A stretch of 64,000 bases of DNA from Hypholoma sublateritium FD-334 SS-4 (Eukaryota; Basidiomycota; Agaricomycetes; Agaricales; Strophariaceae), in the NCBI GenBank assembly GCA_000827495.1, contig KN817539.1, positions 186,001 through 250,000 of the forward strand, read 5' to 3'. This document shows, piece by piece, positions 1 to 12,328 of the stretch. Within the stretch, counting starts at the first letter, position 1. Every line of letters begins with the position of its first letter. The translations under genes and the position numbers were made by a program. The notes under the pieces are model-generated. The model made no database searches. It saw only the letters and a list, made by a program, of their open reading frames with translations, and was not told the origin of the DNA.

Positions 1-245
1 ATAGTCAGTGTTGGGGTCAGAGACCGGGCAAAGAGGCGCTCCCCTCAGTCCTGTGGGATTTTGCCACCCTTCACGGTCACGTTTGTTATCCACGCGCGCC
101 TGTCGTTTGCTGAAATTTCAGATCATAAGTTATGTTGTTACATATACAAATTCTGTTATCAGGTACAAGAAAAGGGTGGAAAAAATAAATGTACATGGTA
201 TGATACAGTGAGCAGTGGCAAGAACTCGTTATAATATCCCATGCC

Positions 246-856
246 CTAATCAATAGGCACTACAACGCTTCCCTTGTCGTCGGCCTTCTTCACAGCAATG
301 GTCAAGACACCATTGTTCATACTGGCAGTCACATTCTTCGCGTCGACTGGCCTAGGCAGCCATACAGTTCTGGCGAACGATAGGCTTCTAGTGAACGGAC
401 GCTCAGTTGAAATTTGAGTAGAAGACTCGGGTCTGGCTACGGCCGTGGTGGACGCATCAGTGGCTGTCGAAACAACAGGCTGTAAGGATGAAACTCAGCG
501 AGAAGAAAAGTGTACTGACACTGCGCCGCATTGGATTCTTCGACGGACCCCGTGGTCGATGTTTGATTGCCCTTTTCCTCGACTTTGCCTTCAATAGTGA
601 TCGTTTGGCCGTCATCACCGATTCGGATCTGAACATTTTCCTTCGGTATGCCTGGCAGATCAGCTTCAACGATATATTTATCTCCCTTGTCGGAAATATC
701 GAGAGCAGGCCTGCTGGCTGTGTCATTGAAAAAAGGTTCACCGAACTGTGGTATGGCCGCAAGGAATGATTGAGGATTCCGACGTGCAAGGGATACGTCA
801 TCCAACAGGCGGAAGAACGGGCGCATTTCGCGGAGGAATTGACGAGCAAGCGACAT
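246..856 (-). CDS. Hsp20 small heat shock protein (alpha-crystallin family)
   Basis: ATP-independent holdase chaperone that binds unfolding proteins, presumably in the cytosol because no targeting signal is visible. Translation from 856 begins MSLARQFLREM. The alpha-crystallin domain opens at SRPALDISDKGDKYIVEADLPG and closes with the usual NGVLTIAVKKAD strand (GVLTI motif) just before the stop at 246-248. One intron (464-519, 56 nt, GTCAGT to CGACAG) joins the halves in frame and gives about 184 residues, a usual fungal Hsp20 length. The first exon alone would read on into junk, so the splice is needed to complete the domain. The gene is divergent from the Arc1-like gene. A heat-shock element and a TATA-like box lie directly upstream, which fits heat induction. 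Confidence 0.93.
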
Positions 857-894
857 TGCGTGATTAGGTGTGAGGAAGGTTAGACTTGCGCACC

Positions 895-902
895 TTTAAA
901 TA
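895..902 (-). promoter_or_regulatory. TATA-like box of hsp20
   Basis: TATTTAAA on the minus strand, about 40 bp upstream of the hsp20 ATG and 17 bp below the heat-shock element. This is a normal arrangement for a strongly inducible fungal promoter. The rest of the 857-1411 divergent spacer towards the Arc1-like gene shows no gene. Confidence 0.55.
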
Positions 903-918
903 CTGCACAGATTTGGGA

Positions 919-930
919 GAATGTTCTAGA
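919..930. promoter_or_regulatory. Heat-shock element upstream of hsp20
   Basis: GAATGTTCTAGA contains GAA-nn-TTC-nn-GA, i.e. alternating nGAAn units with the spacing recognised by Hsf1 trimers. It lies about 63 bp upstream of the hsp20 start codon and just above a TATA-like box. A further TTCGAA core follows at about 937-942. Looser GAA/TTC pairs occur around 1155-1215. Binding is inferred from the motif and the identity of the downstream gene. Confidence 0.7.
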
Positions 931-1411
931 CATCCTTCGAAATGCCAGAATTTAGAAACAACGGTAAGCAAGTGGATATGACTCGATCTCTTTGGAGCAA
1001 TTACTAATGAACGTTGTAGACAGGATCGAGAATGCGTCGAGACTCGAGGCGGTGTCTCCCCAATGCCTCCCAAGTCCGAATTACATCGTTGGGCGAAGTG
1101 CAACCTGCGATTAATGTCGAGAAGAGTCGGTTCCAGCGTTGGCATTCGCAGTGTGGAATTCAGGAAAGTAAAGGTCTTAATAGAAGAGATTAAGTTCAAG
1201 TATTAGAGAATTTCATTTGAAGGGAGTCGGCGTACCTGAGACTGGAGCAAGACTGGAGTAGTAAAGGCTCAGCGGCTCGACGTGCGACAGTGGAGAAATA
1301 TTGTCAATTCAGTCACGTGAATCTCTATATCTAATGGCAACTTTCCTTTTGACTCGAATAGCAGTCCATCGATTTCTACTCAGGTCATCGATATCCATCT
1401 GTTTTCGACCC

Positions 1412-3019
1412 ATGTCTTTCCAAGCTACCGTATCCAAGCTCCAGCCGGCGGTGAAGGAACTAGTACTTTCCGTGACGCGCGACGGAAAGGAATTGATTGG
1501 AGAAACCGAAGCCGACGAGAAAGAGGTTCTCGGATGGATTGAGAAGACTGGCCAAGGAAACTTGGTGACTGAAAACAAGCTGAAGGTATATATATCTTCC
1601 CACCTACTCAACGCGTTTTAACATGGCCAGGACCTGGACACCATCCTTATCCCCAAAACATACCTTGCGACAAATTATCTGACAGCGGCAGACGTTGCAC
1701 TGTACGGAACGCTACATCCAATCATTGTATATGAGCCTTGTTTTCAATTCTGGCCGCAATTATAATGAGCTATTGCATAGGCCAAACTCCAATCATCTGA
1801 ATACTACGCTGTACCTTCGATCACGCGTTATTTCGACCATATACAATCCGAGAGCGCAATCCGAACGTCGACAGCGTCACTCGGAGACGTGTTCAAAGCT
1901 ATTGCACTCGACATTGACCACGCTCCCAAAACCGAACACAAAGTAGAGGTTCCCAAGAAGAAGGCACCAAAGGCGCCAGCAGCCGAGACCCAGCCCGTGC
2001 CTGCTACCCCTGCTGCCGAGCCGACCAAATCCACTACTGAACCGGCTGAGAAATCACAGAAAAAGGAAAAGAAGAAGGGCGCTGTAGGTGAAGGTGTAGC
2101 GAAGGACAAGAAGGCTGGAGGCAAGGCTGCTACCAAAGTCCCTGCAGATGACGGAGAACCTGTTCCTTCAATGATCGACCTCCGCGTCGGGCACATTGTT
2201 GATAGTAAGAAACCTCTCCAAATATCCCGAATAAAGAACTTACTTGTGTAGTTATGAAACATCCCGACGCCGATGGCCTTTACGTCGAGGTGTGTATATT
2301 TTTCCATGCTTCACATTCAAGCTGAATTCAATCGGCTGTACAGCAAATTGACATTGGAGAAGAAACCGGTCCACGAACGGTAGTTTCGGGACTGGTCAAC
2401 TACATTCCAATTGAGCAAATGCGGGACAAGTACCTGATCGCCGTTGTAGGTATACCTACGCTGCACTTCCACGGGCACTAATACGTTTTATTAGTGCAAC
2501 TTGAAGCCAGCAAACATGCGTGGAGTCAAGAGCTTCGCCATGGTGCTATGTGTATGTATATAAGCTATCGCATCTCATATCTACCTCTTACCGTGGGTTT
2601 CGCAGGCAACCTCTAAAGAGGGTAAGGACGGTGGAATAGAATTGGTCCAGCCACCCCCGGGTTCGAAGCCTGGCGACCGCGTGTACTTTGAGGGTGCAGA
2701 GTTTGAATGTTCGTGGCTTCATATCTCATTTTTAGTGCCAAATAATCTGTCTGACGGTCGCGTCCCAATATTCAGCTGCCACTCCCCTTACTCAGCTCAA
2801 CCCCAAAAAGAAAATCTTCGAGATAATACAACCTGGTAAGTAGCTCACGTTTACTTCTACATGATACACGCCTCTAATCGAAGAGCTCAATCAGGATTTA
2901 CCACTCTTGACTCGAAGGAGGCAGCGTGGGTTAACCATGAGACGAAGAGTATACACAAAATCCGCACAGAGAAAGGTGTATGTTTCGCTCCCACATTTGT
3001 CGGCGCGTCGCTGTCATAA
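1412..3019 (+). CDS. Arc1/AIMP1-like tRNA-binding cofactor (EMAPII-type OB fold)
   Basis: Non-catalytic tRNA-binding cofactor of cytosolic aminoacyl-tRNA synthetases, as yeast Arc1p serves MetRS and GluRS. Spliced exons give, in order, a GST-C-like N-terminal part (MSFQATVSKLQP to the ALYGTLHP region, about residues 1-120), a Lys/Ala/Pro-rich linker (AEKSQKKEKKKG) and a C-terminal OB fold. The OB fold has the family hallmarks DLRVGHIV, KHPDADGLYVE, RTVVSGLVNYI, NLKPANMRGVKS and AMVLCAT. The start at 1412 is chosen because the N-domain begins there; an in-frame ATG at 1301 lies further upstream. The final exon runs GFTTLDSKEAAWVN to a stop at 3017-3019. At least six short introns are present. 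It shares a promoter region with hsp20. Confidence 0.9.
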
Positions 3020-3220
3020 AGGGATAATATGACATGGAATAAATGATCTTCTAAGTGGCCAGTGAACTTGCAGTATTTATTGAGAGAGTAATTAGTAACT
3101 TGAAGTGAACGCGGGAAGCGGGAGGGTGGCTGTGTTCCAAATTTGGTAAAGCGGAATGTTGGTCACAACGCCTCGGAATATTTTGCAACCTCCACTGACG
3201 CGTTCTATGGAATCATAACG

Positions 3221-3911
3221 ATGCTATATCGGCCGTCACTATTTCAGCTAGTACGCTCGTTCAGCTCGACGGCGCAAGTCTGCAAGAATGTGTCCATCAT
3301 TGGGCGCGAACCCATCAAAATCCCCCCCTCCGTCACCATAAGCCCAACGCCAACGGAAGTCAAGATCACCGGCCCTCTGGGCGTCACCGCCGTGCCGCTT
3401 AAGGATTACATGAAAATCGACTTTCCCTTGCAGGACACCATGAAACTTACCGTCGCAAAGTCATCAGAGAAGCTTCAGCGCCAAATGTGGGGTACCACCC
3501 GCACGCTCATCTCGAACGCCATCATCGGTATGACCGAGGGATTCACCGTGCCATTATACCTGGTCGGAGTCGGGTACCGTGTGCAGCTCGAGGAAGACCC
3601 ACGCGGGACGGTAGACGGCGGGAACGGGCAGCGGTTGAACATGAAACTGGGCTATTCACATCCCGTGTATGTGCCAATACCCTCTCACATAAAGGCGGAA
3701 GTGCCCTCAGCCACGAAAATCGTTTTGTTCTGCAAAGACAAGCATTTAATTGGTCTATTCGCGGCGAAAATTCGAGGCTACAGGAAGCCAGAGCCATACA
3801 AGGGCAAGGTTCGCACTTTTCCTCCTACGCACTGTTCTCTCGCTGACGAGGATTTAGGGTATATTTGTTGGAAACGAAACAATACGCATCAAAAGTGTGA
3901 AAAAGAAGTAG
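3221..3911 (+). CDS. Mitochondrial large-subunit ribosomal protein uL6m
   Basis: Component of the 54S mitochondrial ribosomal subunit. The chosen start at 3221 (MLYRPSLFQLVRSFSSTAQ) gives a typical basic, Ser-rich mitochondrial presequence; an ATG at 3143 only adds non-presequence residues. The body shows uL6 motifs: KIPPSVTI, VKITGPLG, ISNAIIGMTEGFT, YLVGVGYR, LGYSHPV and IRGYRKPEPYKGK. A phase-0 intron (3809-3857) splices to GIFVGNETIRIKSVKKK and a stop at 3909-3911. Without this splice the family's conserved G-I tail is lost and 43 unrelated residues are added. Predicted length is 213 residues. It is convergent with the SUMO protease gene. Confidence 0.95.
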
Positions 3912-4091
3912 ATATAGGAAAATATTATGTCGCTTTTACCTATCGCGTCGCGTCCAACTCAAGAGAGGGCATTCAGATTGAAAGCATCTGCTCAGATTTT
4001 TATTCTTCGGGCAGCACAGGGAATATTAATATAAAGTAAGTTATGAAGCAATATTACAATTAACAATTAGAGTACAGTACAAATCAGTGTC

Positions 4092-7000
4092 TCAACCACG
4101 TATCCTAGCTGCTCGGCCGCTCTTCTTCGGTAGACTGGCTGGCATCTCAATATCTGAATCCGAATCTACAGAATTAATCATGTTAGCGTCGGAACCTCCC
4201 TGCAGCTGAGTGTCTTTTTCTTTCGAAGCGCGCTCCTTCTTCCACTCAGTCGACAACTGCCCAATCTGCGTTGCGAGTTCTTGCCGCATGTCGGCGACCT
4301 TCTTGTCATTCCAAATGTCCTGCCTTGTTTCATTGGATATGGATCTTCCTTGTGACTGCCAAGACGTCAGAAAATGTTGGATGTACGAAGGTCGATGTAG
4401 CTACCGTAATGAGGCGGTGATATTTGGCTGGATCACTTAGGAAGGTCTGTGCAAAATGCAAGAGATATACACCGCAGTCGCAGAAATTGGGCTGTACAGG
4501 GACCTAAAATAAATGGCTTAGTATCCACGCCATAGTGTGAATGGAATAAACAACGCACAAAAACTGTTTTCCCCGCGGCAAGACCGGCATTCGCAATGCC
4601 TTTCTTGTCTTTGGCTTCCATACGCAGGTATTGCCCAAGCTTTTTAATCGCATGAGGATGGTTGGTCCCAAGAGAATCAAAGGTGAATATATACGTCCTA
4701 CGATAAACGATGAGTTTACATCCGTGAATTGCAAACAAACGAATACTTACTTGCGTATTGCTTCCGGAGGAACCACCACCCCGCTTTCATCGATAGATAT
4801 ATGCTGGGGTGCAGCCCTCTGCTTTCCTTTACTTTTTATCGATTGGTAGAACCGAGCTGTAGAAATGGCCTCCAATGACGGAGTTTCTTGGATATCTGGG
4901 GTTGAGGTCGTGGCAGATACAGTAGACTCGGTGACCGAGGCTGGAGTGACGCCTTTGTCTAGTCCCTGAATATCTTCGGTATCGTCAACATCCATGGCGT
5001 CCGAAAACAGCCCTTCGGTCGATGTACTGCGTGATGCTTGTTCACTGCCGCCCAAAGGGAATTGTCGGTCCAGGCTGGGCTTCAGCTCTGGATCAGTCAT
5101 ATAGCTCAAATCCGAATTGCCGTCGATATCGGCTTTGTGTTTCCCAATGTCATCCACACTGTCAGCGGAGACAACGTCGATTGTGCAGGAATTTTGAAAA
5201 TCTGCGTCCAGATTGCGTTCCACTTCTGCCTCGCTTGAAGTCAAAGATATTGCACTGTTAATTACACTTTCTCCAATGTCCGTGGGCGTGGCGCCAGCCG
5301 TTTCCGCGGGGCAACCACTTGTGTGTAGCTTCGCTGACAATCGAGTCCGTTTTCGAGGCGAAATTTCATCCACACTTATTGCAGAGAGGACATGTTCAGG
5401 CTCGTAGATGATGGCAAGGTACCAATGCATGCTACGACGATTAGTGAAATGATGAGAAGTCAGAAAGATCGCAGCGTACTGCTCGTTTATGGGCACAATG
5501 ATATATTTCTTCTGAAATATGTCAAATTTGGAAGTCCATTTCCGAACCGTTTCGAAAGCGGCAGCATCACTAAGTATTTTCGTAATAAATATAAGAAATA
5601 CTGTCATCAGTGAACAAGTTCGATAACACACTTTTTCTTGTTGTTCAACTTCTTGTAAAAGAACGAATTGAAAATATGCACTTGCGCGGCGAGTTCTGGT
5701 TGCTTTGCCTCTAAATCTTTCAACCACAACCTATGACAGATAAATTCCATAAGTTGAGAGGGTAGAATAATATACGCACTTCAAACCGAATTCAATGAGG
5801 GTATCATTCAGATACTCTCCCGGGTTCAATCGGGCGAGGTCTCCATTGGTGATGTTCACCGCTCCTGGTACGCCTTGAGGATAAACAAGTATCCTAGAGA
5901 ACGGAATGAGATTGGTAATACACAGCTTGTCTCTGAACGTACACTTTATCTTGGTCAACAGGCTTTTCTGGAGGAGCGTTTCGAGTGGATCGCCTAGGAG
6001 GGCCGGTGCGAGGAGGCGGGTTGGGTGTAGATCCTTGTACCCAATCTTGACCCTCGGGGGTATATCTGAGCTTCGGAGGGGGTGGTGCCACAATATCTGG
6101 TGGGGTTTTGCGTGCTTTCTCAATGGTATGGTTGGGCTGATCACCGTGTGGGGACGAATCTTTATTATCTTTCGTGCCTCTTGCAGTCATGTGTAACCTA
6201 GCAGTTTCCAATAGCACACGCCTGTTCCTAATTCAGACATACGATGCGCCCAAATTCAGTGAACGTCCAACCGACAAGTGTATCACATACTGAACCCATG
6301 ACGGCGTGGTTACCTGTTTGAGCTTGGCGAAGAGTTTTCCGTAGCTTTGTTCCTCCTTGTTATTAGCAGGAATGGCGCACATAGTGAAGACATTGAGAAG
6401 GTCCGTCGACCTTGTCTTAATGTGTATCACTGGAGATGGTGGTTTTGTATACTATTGTTGACGTTACGAAAGTCAACGCTGGAGCATGGCCAGGAGAAAG
6501 TGAAGGTTCACCTCCATAGTCCGACATTCTTTGGGAAAAGATTCCAGATTGAAAATTTCGTCATCACCGGCCATGATGTACAGAAGCCGTTCATTGCTTG
6601 AAAAAGCCTGTAATTTACAGGCTGCGGATTGGCAATAATGGTCTCCTTCGATATAGACTTCTTCGAGGGTTATTGGCTCTAGTTCGCCAGGTCTTCGTAG
6701 CGTAGTCGCGGTTGCGATGGGGTCTTCAATCTTGCGTTTGGATGGAACACTTGAGCGCAATGGAGGCTTTGACAGAGTTGATGAATTTGGGCCTTTTCTA
6801 TCGAGCTACACACGTATTCGTTTAAAGTGGTGTTAAATGTGTGTACATCAGGACTCGCCTTCGGTTTCATCTGCTTAGCTTTGCTCAATTGCTTCTTCGC
6901 CAAGTCTATCTTGGGCCCCGCGGAGCGTTTCTCGAATTCCTCAATTTGATGTTGAACATACCCTCGGGTCTCCCTGGTCGGTCGATAGTCATCGCTCTCT

Positions 7001-7578
7001 ATTGGGTCGGAGGCGTCGAAAGGTCTGTCCGGAGGATTTCCGTACGTTTGTTCCACCCATTGAGTATTTGCCCCGTCAGGTACGAGTCCAGTATTGGCCT
7101 TTTTCCTCGTGGCATTTGTGTCGGGTAAGGGAAATGTATATTTCGAGGGAATGCCGTTTGTGGCATGGTTTGACGTAGTGGCTCCGGCTGGCTGGAAAGA
7201 ATTCAGCTCATCGGAAGATTGGCTGTTGGGCAGATCGTGATTTGACTGTGGATATTCTTCAACATCGTCGTCGTTTACTATGATAATCTCTTCGGATTCT
7301 GAAGTCCGTTTGGAATTGGCTATATGTCATCAGAACGTAGATAAGGGTATGCGGAGCGGCAGTTTCTCACTGTGTAGGACCTCCTTGCCATTTTGTGAGG
7401 GTCGAGAGCGGGGTTTTACATCTCTAGTGAACGTATGGTCAACTCTCATTCGCTTTTGTGGAGGCCCTTCGTTCTGCACGTTTGCGTTCACAAGAGTTCG
7501 ACCGGAAGTTTGGTTACCAATTTTCCTTGGATTTGGATTGATGGGCCCGAACGGATTTGAACCAGATGCGTGTGCCAT
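4092..7578 (-). CDS. Ulp2/SENP6-7-type SUMO protease (peptidase C48)
   Basis: Cysteine protease that trims poly-SUMO chains in the nucleus. The Asn/Ser/Pro-rich N-terminus starts at 7578 (MAHASGSNPFGPINPN). The catalytic part is split over several exons. LARLNPGEYLNDTLIEFGLK is the family's substrate-cleft strand. The catalytic His lies in MHWYLAIIYEPEH (near 5430), the Asp in TFDSLGTNHP (near 4670), and the Gln and Cys in VPVQPNFCDCGVYLLHF (4455-4500). A long acidic Ser/Thr-rich insertion lies between His and Asp (about 4800-5400), as in Ulp2 and SENP6/7 rather than Ulp1. The last intron splices HRLIT to SQGRSISNETRQD. The C-terminus contains an acidic SDSDIEMP stretch, which could act as a SUMO-interacting motif by inference. 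Confidence 0.88.
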
Positions 7579-8364
7579 GTTGTTGCGGCGATTTAGATTG
7601 GTAGGCGGATGTATTGTAGTTGGTGGTTTTGTCCATCTACAGTTTCGAGAGCAGTGAGTCCACGAATATCACCAGGAGGGTGCATAAATGCACCTACTTA
7701 GGCGGTTCATGATTCACATTGCCTGACATCCCATTCAGCATCTGTAAGTGATATCTGTCGTCAGACGTCAGCATATGAAAGAACAGATGGTGGGGAGTTA
7801 GGAGAGTTAGGCATGCAGTTGCAGAAGTGAGTAGCCAGTGAAGCTTTGAAGTTGTGGCCACCGCCGTCAATATAACGTCCGAAAAGGCAATCAGCATCAT
7901 AATGAGTTCACAGCCAGCGCCGAGTACTTATATACAATTAAACCATGCCACTGTAAATTTCCCCTCGCCCTCATCCATTGTATTGTAGCCATCTTCAAAC
8001 CCCTAGCATGAAATCACGAATGTTAAAATTTAGATCAAGGACGCAAGCACAGAACACTTCTATAACCTGCAAGGTATCTATGTCAACAACGGATTAGAAT
8101 CTGACTAGGATTAGGGCCGACGTGACGGCCCACAGTCGACCTCGAGTGTGCTTCAAAACAATATTCGAACATGTCTAAGTTGCGTAATGGCAACGGAATA
8201 CACGATAGATCAAACATATGCGGGTAGTACGGAAGAACATGCACAGAGCAGACGGGGAGTATTCTAACAGGCAAGTCCAAAATACAGGTATATTCGTGAG
8301 CAAGAAATCGTGGTGTAAAACATTCAAAGTCGTCATACGCATTACTTAACTCGGGCAGGCGAGT
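7579..8364. other. Intergenic spacer between SUMO protease and Kre6-like gene 1
   Basis: This stretch is the promoter side of the SUMO protease and the 3' side of the first Kre6-like gene. Only short unsupported ORFs are seen. A possible 5'-UTR intron donor (AAGTAGGTGC on the minus strand, near 7695) precedes the protease start, but nothing confirms it. Confidence 0.6.
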
Positions 8365-10917
8365 TCAGGTACATGATTCAAGCAACGAATTTTTTGGGTA
8401 GGTCAGATTGGCCATAGCCCACGTAGTGATATTCGGATCTGTGTATAACGCCATGTGACTAAACAAAACCTCATGAGTTGCCCTTTGTTGGACTGGGGCC
8501 ACGAAACTCACTTATTTATATAGTCTGTAGTGGGCCGGTTTGGAGGGTTACAACCCACGCCATCCTTGATACCACGTCTCTGGTACACGCGGACATAATC
8601 AATGAACATTTGCGCTGGGAATACAAGATGCTTGAAATCTGGAGCTTGGAAGCTTTCCGCCATGGCCAGGTTGAGAATGAGATACTGCACAGGATCAGGC
8701 GGTCAGCAAGAGTGCACATAAATACAATCCGGTCAACGTATACCATTGGTTCCTCCGAGATTAATCTTTGTGAGACTTGCGATTGTGAATTGGGACCAAT
8801 TGTCGCCGAGGTCATTGTCCAGGTTTGCTCGCCGTTACTGTACCATGTGATATAGCCGTCGTCTCGATTATTTGGGTCAGACCAGTATTCGTATGCATAG
8901 GGCGCATATGCGTTTCCGCCATAAAATTGATCTTCGATGTAAGTCTCAACTGACACTGCTTCTTGGAATGGCCCGCCTTGGTATGTATTGATGAACGAGA
9001 TGTTGTCACTAAACACCGTTGTGGCAGGCGACTGCTGATTCCAATCGTAAAAAAGATCGTAAGGAGCGCACTGGTAACTTTGCGAAACTAGGCCTTGCAT
9101 CCGATTCGTATCGATACGAGCTTCGATAATGTCGATTTCCGGTACTCCTCTGCCAACAGTAACAGAAGGACCTGGGTGATCTTCGCCGGGGCAAGTACAT
9201 GCCGATAACTTTTGACCAAGTTGGAAACTAAGCGGTGCGCCGCCTATACCTCCTGTGCTCTCTGCAGCGGGATTCCCGTTCAGTGTTTGATTTGCAAGGG
9301 TGCCAAGGTCGCAGGCAGCATAGGTATAAGGCCATGTGCCATCTGTCGTTGCTCCATATCCAGCCCTACCCTGTGATGGAGATTAGCAAGCAAATCTTAT
9401 TAACTTAGGTAGCAGACACAAACTAGGTTCCCAAGTGACCATGCGCCTGAAAGAAATATAAACATTCGACTAGGTCGCAGTATGGGTGGGGACTCACCAG
9501 GCCACAAGCCGGCGGTGTTTGCCTGTCCAGGTAGACTGATAGACACTTCGACGTAGCCGGTGGTAAAGCAGAACTTATTCCAAGTGGTGACCATACCTGA
9601 TATTTCGCAGTCTCGGATCTCGAAGAACAATCAAAAATCATAATCACACACCACTTTGGAAATTTAGGTTGTGGACCTGCTGTTCGGTCATAGTAATGAC
9701 CATCTTTCCGTCTTGTGTGGTGACTGCCTAAAAATTTGAGACAATGAGAAAAGACTATTATGCAGATATCACGAAGATGATTTACTCCTGGATCATACCA
9801 CTCGGCGTCATCAGTAGGCCTGTTTCGTATCAGTAAGCGGTAAATGATAGGCGTGGATATTTCGCTCACCAATAATAAAGGTCAACCGCCTCCCAAAAAG
9901 GATCATCGCCGGGGTAAAATGACCGCCCGTCTATGTTGAATTCGTCGCTAAATACAAGATCGTAAAGGAAGCCATCTGATCCAGTGCGAGTCATGACGTT
10001 GGAAGGCGTGTCCCGGTCAATCAAGAGCGGGAGGTTTGGCAATGACGGTACCTGCCCTGACCCATTTATTCCGCCTGCATTGAAGCCGTTGAATTTTGCA
10101 GGTTTATGTGTTTGATCGAATAGGACAGGATATCCGATGAACAGGGTAAGGATGGCTGCTATGATAACGAAGAGCGCAAATGTGTTCACCCATCCTCTCC
10201 ACGAGAAGATCGTGAAGTCAAAGTATCCAGGAGGATCTGGGTGATGAAGAATGTCATCAACGTCAGGGTCTTTATCCCACATATATTGGGGGACCGTGGT
10301 CGTCGTAAGAACAGGTGGTGGGCCTTGTTCGCGCGTGGGTGGTCTTGATATAGAATTCTCCGAAGATGGAACACTGTTGCTAAAGCGTCTATTATTTCCA
10401 GGGTCCCTAGCTTGCTCTGGATGATACTATATAATAGATGAACGACTTCATCTGGAAAGCGATCAATGAGACGTACAGAATAAGGCCCATATCCCGCTCC
10501 TATATTTCCAGTCGCTACTCCTCGCACCATCGCATTCCGCCCATTTTGTTGTTGTTGTTGCTGCTGTAGGTATTGTTGTTGATATTGTTGCTGTTGCTGG
10601 TATTGTTGCTGTTGCTGTTGCCTACTGGCGCGATGATTGCTGCTTGCCGAAGGAGCTCGCTCCCGCTCCCGTTGCTGTTGCTGCCTGCTAGTGCTACTAC
10701 GACGATGGCTGCTGGATGAAGGAGCTCTAATCGGCTGGGGTGCACTGACTTGCGCTTGTGGTTGTGGAACATAAGGCTGGGCACCATGAGGCTGATATGC
10801 CAGGCTCGGATTCGGGTACGAATTATACGAATTCGACCGAGGAGTTTGGGGGCTTAAAGGGACGGCTGCGTACTGGGGTGTCGGCTGATAGACCTGCCTA
10901 CGAGTAGGACGAGACAT
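8365..10917 (-). CDS. Kre6/Skn1-like beta-glucan synthesis protein, copy 1 (GH16 family, polyQ)
   Basis: Type II membrane glycoprotein needed for beta-1,6-glucan assembly in the secretory pathway. It starts at 10917 with MSRPTRRQVYQPTPQYAAVP. The cytosolic N-terminus carries long Gln runs. A single membrane segment follows (WVNTFALFVIIAAILTLFIG), then the lumenal SKN1/KRE6 domain with FSDEFNIDGRSFYPGDDPFW, EWYDP, TGYVEVSISLPG, AWSLGNL and the GH16-type catalytic signature VPEIDIIEA (about 9130). Further conserved stretches are APYAYEYWSDPNNRDDGYI and AQMFIDYVRVYQR. A last intron (8459-8511) splices DYIN to NHMALYTDPNITTW and gives the stop at 8365, so the tail matches copy 2. About eight introns are present. 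It is a tandem paralogue of the gene at 12329-14711. Confidence 0.93.
10545..10640 (-). repeat. CAA/CAG microsatellite coding polyglutamine
   Basis: Imperfect trinucleotide repeat (plus strand TTG/CTG) encoding Gln runs interrupted by Tyr (QQQQQQYQQQQQYQQQ) in the cytosolic tail of Kre6-like copy 1. Copy 2 has no counterpart at the matching position, although the flanking MSRPTRRQ and GRNAM-GVA-GNIGAGYGPYS blocks are shared. This suggests repeat expansion after duplication, or loss in the other copy. Confidence 0.85.
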
Positions 10918-12328
10918 GAGGCCAGGCGAAATGAGAGGGGGGAAGAGGAGTCGCCAGTCCAGTTTGTAGTCCGCACCGCTCCAACATCAGTCGCTGCGCT
11001 TCTCACGCTTGTTACCTTTTTTTAAAACATGAGTACCTATTTTCGGCTGCCGGCGATGGAGCTGCCCCGAATGCAAGTTCTGCAATGCCTTGAAGAGTTG
11101 CAGGTTGGAAGAATCGAATCCCGAAATTGGACCTTAGCCCTTAATTCAGAATCTTGATAGTTGTTCATTGCTGCTGCAGAAAGTAGGACTGAAACGTGGC
11201 AGAGAAGGCTCCGCATGCGGAGCCCTCGGCTCCTTCAATAGGTCAAATATAGGAGGAAGAAGAATAGTTGTGGTGAAGGTGACCGTACGTTTCGACTCCG
11301 GCCGAAGTGACGCAGTAGTGACGCATGGCGTTAACTGGGCCTTCGGCGCCGGGCGAGCGGCATACACCGGATAAGAACGGCCATCAAATGATTGTTCGGT
11401 GGCACTGGAGCGAAGGTCGAGTTTACGCTGCACCCACACCAAACTTGTACTGAACTAATCATTGCACTAGTTGTCGGGATGAATGTCTAGTTTTTCGTGA
11501 GGGGAAGGAAATATGCATACCTGACGTTTCTCCAAAATAGCTGACTGTGCAAACACACAAATTTCTGTCAATGATAAGCTCCATAAAAACCCTCCAATGT
11601 GCTCAACACTTGCATCAAAATCAGTGCACTCATCTGCCTATTTGTGAAAATTCACGGCCATTGATCCTCTAAATACCCAGAGATGAAAGAAGTAACCTGT
11701 AATGGTATGCTTCCCATTGGCCTGCGGTCATTGGCGCCCGACGTGGTAACAGCCGGTATTCTGGGTAGCTTGATTTAAAAGAGGTAGAAGTGAACGAAAG
11801 GGAATTCAACAAACAGTCTCATAAGCATACATTTACTCACCCCAGTATCACCTTACGCATTCGAAACGCATTCGGTCTTTCAGGTTTCTTTCACATATTG
11901 CTTAGGGGACACCGGTCAACCTGCTATGATTCACGGTTCGGGCTAGGTATTTCAACAAATGACAACATCTAATCGCACTAGGTATAAAAAATGTTCGTAA
12001 GTAGTTCCAACACAACAGCATCAGGAATGACAAATACATAAGTAAATAGCTGCTCGATAGAAGAGACAGGATGGGCGGCGTAAGTAAGTTGGCAAAAAGC
12101 GACGGTGAGCTTGCCAGACGAGAGGGAAAAGCAGATAATCCCTTGGAACACAAGACAGAGGTGATACACAGAGTGCCCTAAAACCCAAGATGAAGGTGAT
12201 ACAGCTGTAAAAGGTAAGTACATATGAGTCTGTCGTGTGGTCATTAAAAAAGTCGTGTAAGATATCATTGATAGATCGTGACCCGAGTCCAAACCGAGAG
12301 GATATAGGTGCGTCGGAATCGATAGTCG
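10918..12328. other. Intergenic region between the two Kre6-like genes
   Basis: About 1.4 kb separates the start of copy 1 from the end of copy 2. No convincing coding exon is visible. It contains a perfect 18-bp palindrome at 11207-11224. It must hold the promoter of copy 1 and the terminator of copy 2. Confidence 0.6.
11207..11224. repeat. Perfect 18-bp palindrome
   Basis: GGCTCCGCATGCGGAGCC equals its own reverse complement. It lies about 290 bp upstream of Kre6-like copy 1. It could be a dimeric regulator site or a cruciform-prone sequence; the function is unknown. Confidence 0.5.
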
